Shown here piece by piece: positions 8,903 through 17,426 of a stretch of 64,000 nt of DNA. How positions within the stretch are numbered: position 1 is the stretch's first letter; every line of letters starts with the position of its first letter. Made by a program: the position numbers and the translations under genes. The stretch spans positions 59,037 through 123,036 of the forward strand of contig JAEINQ010000009.1 in the NCBI GenBank assembly GCA_016342285.1, given 5' to 3'. The notes below the pieces were generated by a model. The model saw nothing but the letters and a program-made list of their open reading frames with translations. It did not search any database and was not told the DNA's origin. This DNA is from Desulfobacterales bacterium (lineage in GTDB: Bacteria > Desulfobacterota > Desulfobacteria > Desulfobacterales > JAEINQ01).

Positions 8903-10627
8903 TCAGTTGCCGTCCCACCCCCCGTTGCTCCGAAGGGTTTCGACAATTTCTTCCGCCATCCCGGTCAATGCCGTCACATCGTTTTTACCAACCCGGTTCA
9001 TTGGGAAGGGTTTGTCAGCCGGCCACAACGAAACGTGCAAAGGTCTTTTGTAGGCAGCAATCCCTTTGCAGTGCTCAAAAATTTCCGCTTCCGTCAGGTC
9101 TACATTTGCATTTGGCTGCACGAATGCAAACACCCCGTCGACAAAAACCTCGTGGGCCACACCGACGGCCTGGGCCTCTTTGACCTTTGGATGCTGTGCG
9201 ATAAACGCCGACACTTCGTCCGGGAAAACCAGGTACCCTTTGGGTTTGATGACGAACTTGCGCCGGCCGGCAAAGCGCAGCCCTTGATAGGCGCCGTAAT
9301 CCACAAATGCGCCCATGTCGCCGGAGTACAAAATACCCTCTTTGGATATCATTCCGGCCGTGGCCTTGGCGTCATTATAATAACCCAGAAAAACGAGGGG
9401 GCCATGCACACAGATTTCCCCGACTTCTCCGGCCGGCATGACCTCCCCGGCCGTACCGTCTTCATGCATCGGTTGACGGATGGTCACCGGCGCCAGTTCC
9501 GGGAACACCTGGCCCACCTGTCCGGCCATTTCATCCAAAGGGATCCCCTTGGGTGTTGCCGTAAAATACCCGCTGCTTTCGGTCAAACCCAGGGCCGTGC
9601 CAAAGCTTGGCGCCATTTCTGCCATTTTTTCAAGAAACGGAACGTCCACGGCGCTGCCACCGTATAAGATGAAAAGCAGGCTGCTGAGATCGTACTTTGC
9701 ATAGTCCGGAAGCGACCAGAGCATCCGAAACATCGTCGGCACCCCGGCCCACCAGGTGGGACGGTATTCCTGGATTTTTTCCAGAACGCCGATCGGGTTG
9801 TACATACCGAGGGTTATGACGGTTCCTCCGGTAAACCAGATGGTCATGGGCCCCTGGCAGATACCGGCAATATGGCTGGTCGGCATGGAGTTCAGGTAGC
9901 GGTTGTTGGTTCCCCACAGACAGACTTCTCGGGAAAATACGGCATTGTTCGTAAGGGTGTTTTCATGACACATCAGGGCCGGTTTGGGTGCGCCGGTTGT
10001 GCCGGTGGTAAAAATAATGATGGCCGGTGACCGGGTGTTGAGACCCGCATAGGCGTCATGAACATCCTGGATCAGGCCCTGGTCTTTTGCCAGTTCCAAT
10101 AGCGCTTCACGACCGAACAGGGTTTCAAAATTCAGGCACCCGCCCAAGATGTCTTCCGATGCGGCCCCGGGTGTCCATTGGACGATGTGCTGAACCGACG
10201 CGATTTCTTTCTGAACGGTTTTTGCGACTTCACGAAAATCGCGAATCGGTGTGTTCCCCATGCAAAAAAAGACTTTCGGTTGAACTTTTTGCATGTCCCG
10301 AATGACCTCCTGGGACTGCAGCCGCACATCGATGGGGGCAACAATGGCACCGATACTCAGGCATGCATAGGTCAGGATGAAAAATTCCGGGTATGCCAGC
10401 CACTGGGCGACAACCACGTCACCCTTGGCGATGCCCATTTTCTTGAGCCGCATGGCATACAAAGTGATCATGTCGTCAAATTCACGATAGGTATATGAAA
10501 CGCCCGTATCGGCACTGATCAATGCAACGTTTTCCGGGGTGATTTCCACCCATTTCTTGACGTAATCCGTCAGCAGGGGTAATTTCCACAAGTCCTTGAT
10601 CTCTTCACGCAGTTTAATTCGAAACAT
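8903..10627 (-). CDS. AMP-forming acyl-CoA synthetase/ligase
   Basis: A 574-residue adenylate-forming enzyme (ANL superfamily) that activates a carboxylic acid via acyl-AMP to the CoA thioester. The P-loop is FTTGTTGAPKPA, followed by GLTESSG, the YSGD core motif and the hinge region RRKFVIKPKGYLVFPDEV. The catalytic lysine region is MNRVGKND near the end. The substrate cannot be read from sequence; a fatty or aromatic acid is plausible. The frame extends to 10681, but GGAGG about ten bases upstream fixes the start at 10627. It is monocistronic, and no acyl-CoA pathway genes lie beside it. Confidence 0.88.
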   Translation of the reverse strand: MFRIKLREEIKDLWKLPLLTDYVKKWVEITPENVALISADTGVSYTYREFDDMITLYAMRLKKMGIAKGDVVVAQWLAYPEFFILTYACLSIGAIVAPIDVRLQSQEVIRDMQKVQPKVFFCMGNTPIRDFREVAKTVQKEIASVQHIVQWTPGAASEDILGGCLNFETLFGREALLELAKDQGLIQDVHDAYAGLNTRSPAIIIFTTGTTGAPKPALMCHENTLTNNAVFSREVCLWGTNNRYLNSMPTSHIAGICQGPMTIWFTGGTVITLGMYNPIGVLEKIQEYRPTWWAGVPTMFRMLWSLPDYAKYDLSSLLFILYGGSAVDVPFLEKMAEMAPSFGTALGLTESSGYFTATPKGIPLDEMAGQVGQVFPELAPVTIRQPMHEDGTAGEVMPAGEVGEICVHGPLVFLGYYNDAKATAGMISKEGILYSGDMGAFVDYGAYQGLRFAGRRKFVIKPKGYLVFPDEVSAFIAQHPKVKEAQAVGVAHEVFVDGVFAFVQPNANVDLTEAEIFEHCKGIAAYKRPLHVSLWPADKPFPMNRVGKNDVTALTGMAEEIVETLRSNGGWDGN

Positions 10628-11026
10628 TTTTGATTTCCTCCTTCTCATTCCCGGGTTATCGGAAGCCTTCCATTTTTTCATCCAGCGGCCGATTCATTTG
10701 CCAAAGAGCGGAATCGCGTGCGGCGCGGCACACGCAAAATAGGTTAGAGCCACCGACGGTTTGCCTGCTCGCCAGTTGTATCGAAATCCCTCGCAGAAAC
10801 CGATGATCCAATTGTCCACGCTTTGACGCCAACGTCGCATGTTCGAAAAACGACGGGTATCAATGATGCGATCGCAGGATTTGTGCCATAAAAAGGCGAC
10901 CTCAATGATCGATGAATTACAAATGATTACAAATGATTGTGCGAATATGCATTAAAAATGGCAACGTCTGTATGTCCACCGGTGTTTACAGGGTGTAAAA
11001 TATTTTGCCGAGCAAAGACCGAAGCG
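10628..11026. other. Gene-free interval upstream of acyl-CoA ligase
   Basis: No convincing gene is seen. The only internal structure is a 10-base direct repeat ACAAATGATT x2 at about 10919-10938, in an AT-richer patch that could hold the promoter of the ligase gene. Confidence 0.5.
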
Positions 11027-11065
11027 AAACAGGCGCGACCGGATCACCGGCCGCGCCTGTTTTTC
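11027..11065 (-). terminator. Hairpin terminator after the VNVG-repeat protein gene
   Basis: Arms AAACAGGCGCG-CCGG and CCGG-CGCGCCTGTTT (one mismatch) close on a 4-base loop. It lies 24 bases beyond the stop codon of the 11089-11520 gene. T runs exist on both strands, longer on the + strand. Confidence 0.75.
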
Positions 11066-11088
11066 GAGTGTCGAAAACACAAAGTGGA

Positions 11089-11520
11089 TTAGTTTAGCGC
11101 GTGGGCGCTATGGATGTGTTGGGCCAGACGGACCACCGGACCACCGCCGACCATATTTTTAACGGCTTCAAATTCGGCCCTGTCCACGGCCACTGGGCCG
11201 ACATTGACCATCTCCGGGGCCTGGGCGTAGACGACGGCGTCGGCCACGGAGGCATTTCCGGCGACAATGGCCTTCACGCTTTCGTACTCGCTCCGTGCCA
11301 TCTGGACCTGGCCGACGTTGACCGCTTCGGCCTTTTTGGCATAAACGCGGTCGCCGGACGGTTCGCCGGCCACCCGGGCCTTAATGTCCATGTAGTCGGC
11401 CGCGCTGATCTGAACGCCGCCCACATTGACCACATCCCCGGCCGCGGCATTGCCTGCGGCTGCAAAAATTATGGAAACCCCTGCCAGAACGATCATCATC
11501 TTGCGGATTGCATTTTTCAT
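11089..11520 (-). CDS. Secreted protein with three VNVG repeats, function unknown
   Basis: A 143-residue exported protein. Residues 1-27 form a signal peptide ending AGNAAAG. The mature part is three repeats of about 38 residues, each opening VNVGxVxxxxxEY/DYxxxKxxVAG (about 31, 68 and 106), with a shortened last copy. I do not recognise the family. The repeat length suggests a beta-strand plus helix unit repeated three times in the periplasm or outside the cell. AAGGAG is eleven bases upstream of the ATG. Its leader carries thirteen 9-base tandem units, a good sigma-70-like promoter lies beyond, and a terminator follows. Confidence 0.75.
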   Translation of the reverse strand: MKNAIRKMMIVLAGVSIIFAAAGNAAAGDVVNVGGVQISAADYMDIKARVAGEPSGDRVYAKKAEAVNVGQVQMARSEYESVKAIVAGNASVADAVVYAQAPEMVNVGPVAVDRAEFEAVKNMVGGGPVVRLAQHIHSAHALN

Positions 11521-11534
11521 GGTGTCTCTCCTTG

Positions 11535-11651
11535 GATCGGTTAGATTGGTTTGATCGGTTAGATTGGTTTGATCGGTTAGATCGGTTAGATCGGTTAGAT
11601 CGGTTAGATCGGTTAGATCGGTTTAATTGGTTCAATTGGTTCAATTGGTTT
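11535..11651 (-). repeat. 9-bp tandem array (13 units) in 5' leader
   Basis: Thirteen consecutive 9-base units of GATCGGTTA and close variants (GATTGGTTT, AATTGGTTC) run from 11535 to 11651. The array sits between the candidate promoter (11664-11693) and the ribosome site of the 11089-11520 gene. The central units are identical, which implies recent expansion. Confidence 0.9.
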
Positions 11652-11663
11652 TCGTTTTTCTTT

Positions 11664-11693
11664 AGTATATTGCTAAAGCAACCTGCGTGCCAA
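11664..11693 (-). promoter_or_regulatory. Candidate sigma-70 promoter for the VNVG-repeat gene
   Basis: On the minus strand, TTGGCA (11688-11693) is followed after 18 bases by TATACT (11664-11669); each differs from consensus at one position. The predicted start, near 11657, puts the whole 9-base array inside the 5' leader. Confidence 0.6.
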
Positions 11694-11819
11694 AAATGAA
11701 AAAACGATAAATCTGTAATTATAACAGTCGCTAATTGCTTTGATGGCGCGATAGTGTGATGTTGCATCCTTTTCAAAATGAAAAGCGATTCGTCAAAGTG
11801 AAGGGGGCGTTCCCTGAGC

Positions 11820-11875
11820 TTCAATTCAAAGTAGGAATCCACGTCCTTTGGGCGTGGTCAGAGTCAATTGGCTGT
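11820..11875 (+). repeat. Short hairpin repeat (GAATCCACG family), copy 3
   Basis: It contains TCAATTCAAAGTAGGAATCC followed by ACGTCCTTTGGGCGTGG and TCAGAGTCAATTGGC. It is nearly the same as copy 2 and is the inverse of copy 4 (26382-26430). Confidence 0.7.
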
Positions 11876-12028
11876 GCCGTTTCATTCGTCGGCCAGTGAT
11901 TAAAATGCACTAAAGTGTGAAATGCCTAAAATTTCGAACTAGGTATTACACATGTGAATCGTTTGGTCGTCATTGCACACAGGGTCGACAGAGCCGCAAG
12001 GGTGCGTTACATTTGATCGGGCCAATCG

Positions 12029-12068
12029 GGTAGACCGGGGCATCGCGTGATTGCGGAGTCGGTCTACC
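12029..12068 (+). promoter_or_regulatory. Leader hairpin ahead of 12175 gene
   Basis: GGTAGACCG (12029-12037) and CGGTCTACC (12060-12068) form a 9-bp stem with a 22-base loop, followed by GCTCTTTTA. It may be a weak terminator or a leader structure of the following small gene; function is not established. Confidence 0.45.
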
Positions 12069-12174
12069 GCTCTTTTATTCAAGCGGAGGGACCGGCATTG
12101 AGCCCGGTTCCGTGCCGCATTGAACGCCGTGCGGGTGTCGGTGCTGCCTGCTTACCCAAGCCAGGAGACCATTC

Positions 12175-12519
12175 ATGACAACAGAGGACATTCAGAAAAT
12201 CAATTTTTCCGTGGACAAAACCAATCTTTATCGTGAGGAAGGGATTACCGATCTGAAGGTGGCATCCATCCGACGGATGGTGCCGATCCTTCCCGACGGC
12301 TCGGAGGACGGCTCCCGAAGCCCCATTTTCGTGGGCGCCACCCAGTTGATGTCCCCCGAGGGGCCGGTGCCCATTCAGGCCTCCATTCAGGCCGCCACCC
12401 TGGAAGAGGCTCTGGAGGCGTTTCCGGAGGCCATGCGCCAATCCCTGTCGCAGGTCATCGACAAGGCACGCCAGCATCGGCACGAGGAGGCATCGCGGAT
12501 TATCGTTCCCGGTCGATAG
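12175..12519 (+). CDS. Conserved hypothetical cytoplasmic protein
   Basis: A 114-residue soluble protein with no signal peptide or membrane helix. A beta-rich N-terminal half (LKVASIRRMVPIL, FVGATQLMSPEGPVPIQASI) is followed by an amphipathic helix with TLEEALEAFPEAMRQSLSQV. I do not recognise a named family. The ATG at 12175 is supported by AGGAGA nine bases upstream, and reading-frame composition matches its neighbours, so it is a real gene. It stands alone between a structured leader and the convergent gene at 12587. Confidence 0.65.
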   Translation: MTTEDIQKINFSVDKTNLYREEGITDLKVASIRRMVPILPDGSEDGSRSPIFVGATQLMSPEGPVPIQASIQAATLEEALEAFPEAMRQSLSQVIDKARQHRHEEASRIIVPGR

Positions 12520-12586
12520 ATCGCTTCCATCCACGAAAAATGCAATTCGTGGATGGTTACCATATATTTTTGACCATGCACGGAAG

Positions 12587-13372
12587 CTAGTAAACGATCA
12601 CCGCATCCACGGCCTCATAACCGGTCATGGGCATTGCCGCCGCCAAGCGCAAAAACCCCGGTGGCGGCGACAGGGGGGTGGTGATTATGGCCACGGGGGC
12701 GGGCGTCCTGCCGAAGCGGTCAGCGTAGGGGCACCGGCCGGGCAGCTCGTCGATGGACTGGGCCACGGAAAAGAGCCGAAGATCCGGCCGCAGGCGAGAA
12801 AGGGTGTGCCGAATGCCGCCCGCGGGCAGGTTCGGTGCCAGCCATTGAATCCGCTTGAGTGCGTGGAGATTGCCCACCACCACCAGAAAACGCGCCCCGG
12901 GGTTACCGGAGAAGGTGTCGGCAATCTGACGCGCCATCCACTGGTCCCGGGTGATGGCCGAAGACCAGTTCCCGCGGGGCAGGTCAAGGGCCATCGCCTT
13001 GAGTCCGCAGGCCCGAATTTGTACCAGGAATTGGCGATACGCATCGCAATCGATGTTGGAGTCAATGCGGATTTGTTCCGGGCCGTCTGTTCCGGCCATG
13101 AACCGGTCCAGCCTGGTTTGCTGGTCCGAAGCGATTTCAAGACCGACGTGGGTCAGCCCTTCCCGGGAAGCTCTGGTCAGCAGGTTGCCTAAAAATTGCA
13201 GCAGCTTCGGCCGGCGATGACGGGTCCCGAGAAAGACGGCATCGTGGGTTTGGATTCGGGCCATGACGAACCGCTCCGCGGGCACCGGGCGCATGGCCAC
13301 GGACGCATCGGTTCCTGGGGTCGGCAGGGCCGCGGCCAAGGCGGCGAAGAAGACAATGATCCGTTTCATCAT
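12587..13372 (-). CDS. Exported ChaN/Tiki-superfamily-like protein
   Basis: A 261-residue protein with an N-terminal signal sequence (about residues 1-23). The body contains AVFLGTRHRRP, THVGLEIASDQQ, AMALDLPR, RDQWMARQIAD and VVVGNLHALKR. That order (GTRH / GLE / RDxxMA / GNLHA) is that of the EreA/ChaN-like haem-binding and TraB/Tiki fold. Members act as haem carriers or metallo-hydrolases; which applies here cannot be told. Two adjacent start codons (13372, 13369) are possible and no strong Shine-Dalgarno separates them. It is monocistronic. Confidence 0.6.
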   Translation of the reverse strand: MMKRIIVFFAALAAALPTPGTDASVAMRPVPAERFVMARIQTHDAVFLGTRHRRPKLLQFLGNLLTRASREGLTHVGLEIASDQQTRLDRFMAGTDGPEQIRIDSNIDCDAYRQFLVQIRACGLKAMALDLPRGNWSSAITRDQWMARQIADTFSGNPGARFLVVVGNLHALKRIQWLAPNLPAGGIRHTLSRLRPDLRLFSVAQSIDELPGRCPYADRFGRTPAPVAIITTPLSPPPGFLRLAAAMPMTGYEAVDAVIVY

Positions 13373-13575
13373 GACAGGCGTTTCCGAATAAGGGGTCTTT
13401 ATGACTCTATCGGAACACCTGGCGGTAACTTTACCCAGAGGCGGTGATCAGGAGACAAGTGGCGGTTGTGACTAAAGCGACAAGTAAGTTTATGGAATTG
13501 CTTTGATCCGTTTAATTTTCAAAAAACCGCCAAATTCCTCTGAACCAGTTCCTGGGGGTGATTGAGAGGTGTGAC

Positions 13576-14151
13576 ATGTCACAACCCCGTTTTCTGGTAG
13601 TTCTCCTTTTCCTGTCGATTTTGGGCTGTGCCACCGTCGGAACCGATTCCTTGAAAACTGCCCAGGACGATGCGACCCGGCAAAAAGAAGCGCTGATTCC
13701 GGTTATCGAACAGCTTTATCTGAACTATCGGGAGGCGGACAACGCCTACCGGGACCTGCGCGATCTGGCCATGGGGTACCTGGGTCAGTCCGACAGCCAG
13801 CTCAATTATTTCCAGAAGGTCTACCTTCATATCCGCCATGCCAATCTCCTCTGCCGCAACCAATGGGAACTGCTGGCCATCATAAACTATATCCGCGCCG
13901 AAGCCCTCACCGACTATTTCACTCTTCGCGTACGAGACCTTCGCCGGGCGATTTTCGAGACCGAGACCGAGCTGAAGGCCCTGGATATCTACGGACCCTT
14001 TATCGAAAACCCCAAGGTGGCAGCACTGGTGGGCCGGGCCGTTGAGAAGATTCGGATCCACGTCTACCTCTATGAGAAACTGCTGGACCGATGCCGCCCG
14101 CTGGCTCGCCAGGAAGGACCGACGCCGATCCCTGCGGCCAGTGGTGGCTAA
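13576..14151 (+). CDS. Putative lipoprotein, function unknown
   Basis: A 191-residue predicted lipoprotein. The signal peptide MSQPRFLVVLLFLSILGCAT ends in a lipobox with the acylated cysteine at residue 18. The mature part is almost entirely helical and charged, with a central block LHIRHANLLCRNQWELLAII. No domain is recognised. The frame opens at 13558, but GAGAGG upstream and the signal peptide favour the ATG at 13576. It is followed by a promoter-like sequence for the next gene, so it is probably its own unit. Confidence 0.7.
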   Translation: MSQPRFLVVLLFLSILGCATVGTDSLKTAQDDATRQKEALIPVIEQLYLNYREADNAYRDLRDLAMGYLGQSDSQLNYFQKVYLHIRHANLLCRNQWELLAIINYIRAEALTDYFTLRVRDLRRAIFETETELKALDIYGPFIENPKVAALVGRAVEKIRIHVYLYEKLLDRCRPLARQEGPTPIPAASGG

Positions 14152-14181
14152 AGACACGCTACAACCTGTGGAATAAATTTG

Positions 14182-14210
14182 TTGACAAGCACTATATGTG
14201 GTGGCATAAG
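14182..14210 (+). promoter_or_regulatory. Candidate sigma-70 promoter
   Basis: A perfect TTGACA (14182-14187) and CATAAG (14205-14210) are spaced by 17 bases. It would drive the glycosyltransferase-like gene at 14401, with the hairpin at 14305-14341 inside the leader. Confidence 0.5.
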
Positions 14211-14304
14211 GACAGCGCGCTATGGATTTCTGTTGATGCTGTGATGCCGTTGCCCACCCAAAACGGAATGATGCTGACCTCCGGGTGACAAGCGCACCAA
14301 TACT

Positions 14305-14341
14305 GCAAAGCCCCCTTGGCCCCAGGCCTTGGGGGCTTTGC
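14305..14341 (+). terminator. Hairpin, terminator-like
   Basis: GCAAAGCCCCC and GGGGGCTTTGC pair over 11 bp, extended by GGCC/GGCC after a two-base mismatch. There is no following T tract. It lies 153 bases beyond the lipoprotein gene and 60 bases ahead of the next start. Confidence 0.5.
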
Positions 14342-14400
14342 GCATGGTTTGGCCGGCAGCCATTGACACGTGCCGGGTTTTAAGATTTACTTTCCCTCCC

Positions 14401-15507
14401 ATGCGAGATCGCCTTCATATTCCCGCTGGCGAGCATACCGCCATCGCCTGCTTTATTACCCCCCACGGTTACGGTCATGCCGCAAGAGCGGCTGCCATTC
14501 TTCAAGCCGTCCACAGGCAGGTCGGGAATTGCCGTTTCGATCTGTACACGACGGTTCCGGACTGGTTTTTTTCCGACTCTCTGGCGTGCCCTTTTTTTCT
14601 GGATGCGGTGGCAACCGACATCGGCCTGGTCCAGAAGACGCCCCTGGTTGAGGACCTGACGGCAACGGCCCATGGGCTCGACGGCTGGTATCCGCTGGAT
14701 GCCGGCATGGTTGGTCGGCTGGCCGACACCCTGGTCCGCCGCAAGACCCGACTGGTGATCTGCGATATTGCCCCCCTGGGGATCGCCGTTGCCCGATCGG
14801 CCGGAATTCGCTCGGTGCTGGTCGAGAACTTCACCTGGGACTGGATCTACCGGGGTTATCCTGAGTTTCGGCAACGCTTCGGCCGCCATATCGATTATCT
14901 CGCGGACCTGTTTGAACAGGCCGATGCCAGGATTCGCGCCAGGCCGTTGTGTGGAAATGCGGTCGGCCACTTGACCGTGGATCCGGTGAGCCGTTCGCCG
15001 AGGCGTTCGAGGCAAGCCGTTCGACAGGGCATGGGGGTGGCGCCGGAAGAAACACTGGTGCTGGTCTCCCTGGGCGGAACCCCTCTGGGAGAGGGGATGA
15101 TCGGGTTGAGGCGGATCCCCTCCGGAATCCGCATCGTGGTTCCCGCCAACGGCGCTGTGCCCGCAGAACACCCCGGGCTTCAGGTGGTGGCCCACGACGC
15201 CTTCTATCATCCGGACCTGATCGGTGCCTGCGATGCGGTCATCGGGAAAACCGGGTACAGCACCCTGGCCGAGGTTTTCCATGCCGGTGTTCCCTTCGGT
15301 TATGTCAGCCGCGGCGCTTTCCCGGAGGCAGCCGTTCTCGAGGCCTTTGCCCGGGAGTCCATGGGGGCACGGCCCCTGTCCGAAGCGGATCTTAAAAGCG
15401 GGGCCTGGATTGAAGCGATTCCGGCGCTTGCGGCTTTACGCCGCGTGTCGGCCGCACCCCCCAACGGGGCGGAAGCGGCGGCCCGGTTTGTTGCGTCCTT
15501 GCTTTAA
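14401..15507 (+). CDS. GT-B glycosyltransferase-like protein (MurG/GT28-related)
   Basis: A 368-residue cytoplasmic protein with two Rossmann-like halves. The N-terminal ITPHGYGHAARAAAI (about 18-32) resembles the glycine/histidine loop of GT-B enzymes and the N-terminal domain of L-arabinokinase-like proteins. The C-terminal part has VLVSLGGTPLGEG and DAVIGKTGYSTLAEVFHAGV followed by PFGYV, the usual nucleotide-sugar-binding region of GT28-type enzymes. Donor and acceptor are unknown. The frame opens at 14329; I choose 14401 because the fold starts a few residues later. It is followed by an acyl-CoA dehydrogenase gene 57 bases on. Confidence 0.7.
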   Translation: MRDRLHIPAGEHTAIACFITPHGYGHAARAAAILQAVHRQVGNCRFDLYTTVPDWFFSDSLACPFFLDAVATDIGLVQKTPLVEDLTATAHGLDGWYPLDAGMVGRLADTLVRRKTRLVICDIAPLGIAVARSAGIRSVLVENFTWDWIYRGYPEFRQRFGRHIDYLADLFEQADARIRARPLCGNAVGHLTVDPVSRSPRRSRQAVRQGMGVAPEETLVLVSLGGTPLGEGMIGLRRIPSGIRIVVPANGAVPAEHPGLQVVAHDAFYHPDLIGACDAVIGKTGYSTLAEVFHAGVPFGYVSRGAFPEAAVLEAFARESMGARPLSEADLKSGAWIEAIPALAALRRVSAAPPNGAEAAARFVASLL

Positions 15508-15564
15508 CGTTGCTGTTTACCCGTCCGTTGTTTTATAACGCAGAGAAAAAAAGGAGCCCGGCCC

Positions 15565-17367
15565 ATGGCAGACAAATTCATCAGCAGGCGAAACCTTGAT
15601 TTCCTCCTATATGAAGTGTTGGACGCAGAACAGTTGACCGCTTTCGATTACTACGGCGGCCACAACCGCAAACTTTTCGACATGGTGATCGACGCTGCCG
15701 CCAAATTGGCCAAGGACCGGCTGCGACCTATTTTCGAGGAGATGGACCGGCAGGGGCCGGTGATGGAAAACGGACGGGTAAAGGTCCATCCGGCGGTGGG
15801 GGGTATCCTGCGTGAATACGGCGATGGGGGGTGGATTTCGGCCAGCCTTCCCGAGGCCCATGGTGGAGAGCAGCTTCCCGACGTCGTTTCCAACCTTTGC
15901 CGGTTTATTTTTGCCGCTGCCAACTATTCGGCCAGCATCTATCCGGAGCTCTCCGCCGGGGCGGCCCATCTGATCGTTTCCTTTGGCTCCGAGGATCTGA
16001 ACAGCACCTATGTGCCTGCCATGATTTCCGGAAAATGGCAGGGGACCATGGCCCTGACCGAGCCCGATGCGGGTAGCTCCCTGACCGACATTACCACCAC
16101 GGCCGAACCGGCCGGTGATTTCTACCGGATTTGCGGCACCAAGATTTTTATCAGCGCCGGAGACCACGACGGGGCGGAGAATGTGGTTCACCTCATGTTG
16201 GCCAAAATTCCCGGCGGCCCGCCGGGCGTCAAAGGGATATCGCTCTTCGTGGTACCCCGCCTGCGACCGGGTGCTGACGGTACCCTGACGCCCAACGACG
16301 TGACCGTCACCCAGATCTTTCACAAGCTCGGCTACCGCGGCGCCCCCATCACCGAACTGTCCATGGGGGAAAAAGGAGACTGCCGGGGGTATCTGGTGGG
16401 CGAGCCCCACCTGGGGCTGACCTACATGTTCCAGTTGATGAACGAGGCCCGGCTCGGTGTCGGCTTAGGGGCCACCGCCATCGCCGCGGCAGCCTACTAT
16501 GCGGCCCTGGATTATGCCCGGACCCGGCCCCAGGGCCGGCCCATGGGGGAAAAGGACCCCACCCGGCCCCAGGTGCCCATTGTCAGCCATGCCGATGTGC
16601 GCCGCATGCTCCTGTTTCAGAAATCCGTTTCCGAAGGCGCTCTGGCCCTGATCGCCCAGTGCAGCCTTTATTCGGATCTGGTCCGTGCGGCCGATGGGGA
16701 GACCGCCGAGCGGGCCGCCCTGCTGCTGGACCTGCTTACCCCCGTGGCCAAGACCTACCCGTCGGAGATGGGGGTGCTCTCCACCAGCAGTGCGATCCAG
16801 TGTTTCGGCGGGTACGGATACTGTGAGGATTTTCCCGTGGAGCAACATTACCGGGATGTGCGGATCCACCCCATTCACGAGGGGACCACCGGCATTCAAG
16901 GGATGGACCTGCTGGGCCGAAAGGTGGTCATGAATGGCGGCCGGGCCATGACCCTCTTTCTCGAAGAGGTCAAGACGGCCATTGCCCAGGGGCGTGCCTG
17001 CGACCGCACCGCTGCCCAGGCCGACCAGCTGGAGGCGGCCCTGGGTTCCCTGGAACAGGTCACCTGGTATCTGGTGGGGGTGGCCGGCGAAAAGGGCCCG
17101 GAAGTCTTTCTGGCCGATGCGACCCTGTACCTTGAGCTCTTCGGTATCGTAACGGTGGCCTGGCAGTGGCTGCGTCAGGCCCTGGCGGCCGAAAAAGGGC
17201 TGGCTTTAAAGCCGTCTCCAAGGGATCGACAGTTTTATGCGGGCAAACGATTTGCCTTTCGGTATTTTTTCGCCTACGAGCTGCCCAAGACCCTGGCGTT
17301 GGTACGGCGCCTGACCGACGGCGACCCGGTGACCATCGAGATGGCGCCGGAAATGTTCAACGATTGA
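15565..17367 (+). CDS. Acyl-CoA dehydrogenase (long form with C-terminal extension)
   Basis: A 600-residue FAD enzyme oxidising acyl-CoA to enoyl-CoA. It has the N-terminal helical domain, the flavin-site block MALTEPDAGSSLTDITTTA, then CFGGYGYCEDFPVEQHYRD and RIHPIHEGTTGIQ. The predicted catalytic base is E439 in HEGTTG. The extra ~150 C-terminal residues are those of the long class with an acyl-CoA dehydrogenase C-terminal domain. AAAAAGGAG lies ten bases upstream of the ATG. No electron-transfer flavoprotein gene is nearby. A CooC-like ATPase follows after 59 bases. Confidence 0.9.
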   Translation: MADKFISRRNLDFLLYEVLDAEQLTAFDYYGGHNRKLFDMVIDAAAKLAKDRLRPIFEEMDRQGPVMENGRVKVHPAVGGILREYGDGGWISASLPEAHGGEQLPDVVSNLCRFIFAAANYSASIYPELSAGAAHLIVSFGSEDLNSTYVPAMISGKWQGTMALTEPDAGSSLTDITTTAEPAGDFYRICGTKIFISAGDHDGAENVVHLMLAKIPGGPPGVKGISLFVVPRLRPGADGTLTPNDVTVTQIFHKLGYRGAPITELSMGEKGDCRGYLVGEPHLGLTYMFQLMNEARLGVGLGATAIAAAAYYAALDYARTRPQGRPMGEKDPTRPQVPIVSHADVRRMLLFQKSVSEGALALIAQCSLYSDLVRAADGETAERAALLLDLLTPVAKTYPSEMGVLSTSSAIQCFGGYGYCEDFPVEQHYRDVRIHPIHEGTTGIQGMDLLGRKVVMNGGRAMTLFLEEVKTAIAQGRACDRTAAQADQLEAALGSLEQVTWYLVGVAGEKGPEVFLADATLYLELFGIVTVAWQWLRQALAAEKGLALKPSPRDRQFYAGKRFAFRYFFAYELPKTLALVRRLTDGDPVTIEMAPEMFND

Positions 17368-17426
17368 TTTAAAATCCTGTCGCAAAAACCGCGACGGGAT
17401 TTTAAATGAAAATAGAAAGGGAATGG

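Noticed and set aside
8888..9667. 259-codon frame opposite the acyl-CoA ligase
   Set aside because: It is antisense to the adenylation-domain motifs of a clear gene and begins in the intergenic repeat edge.
11535..11651. Possible CRISPR array or Asn-Arg-Ser repeat protein
   Set aside because: Units are 9 bases without spacers, so it is not CRISPR. The minus-strand frame through it (11381-11842) runs out of phase over the signal peptide of the real gene and has no ribosome site of its own.
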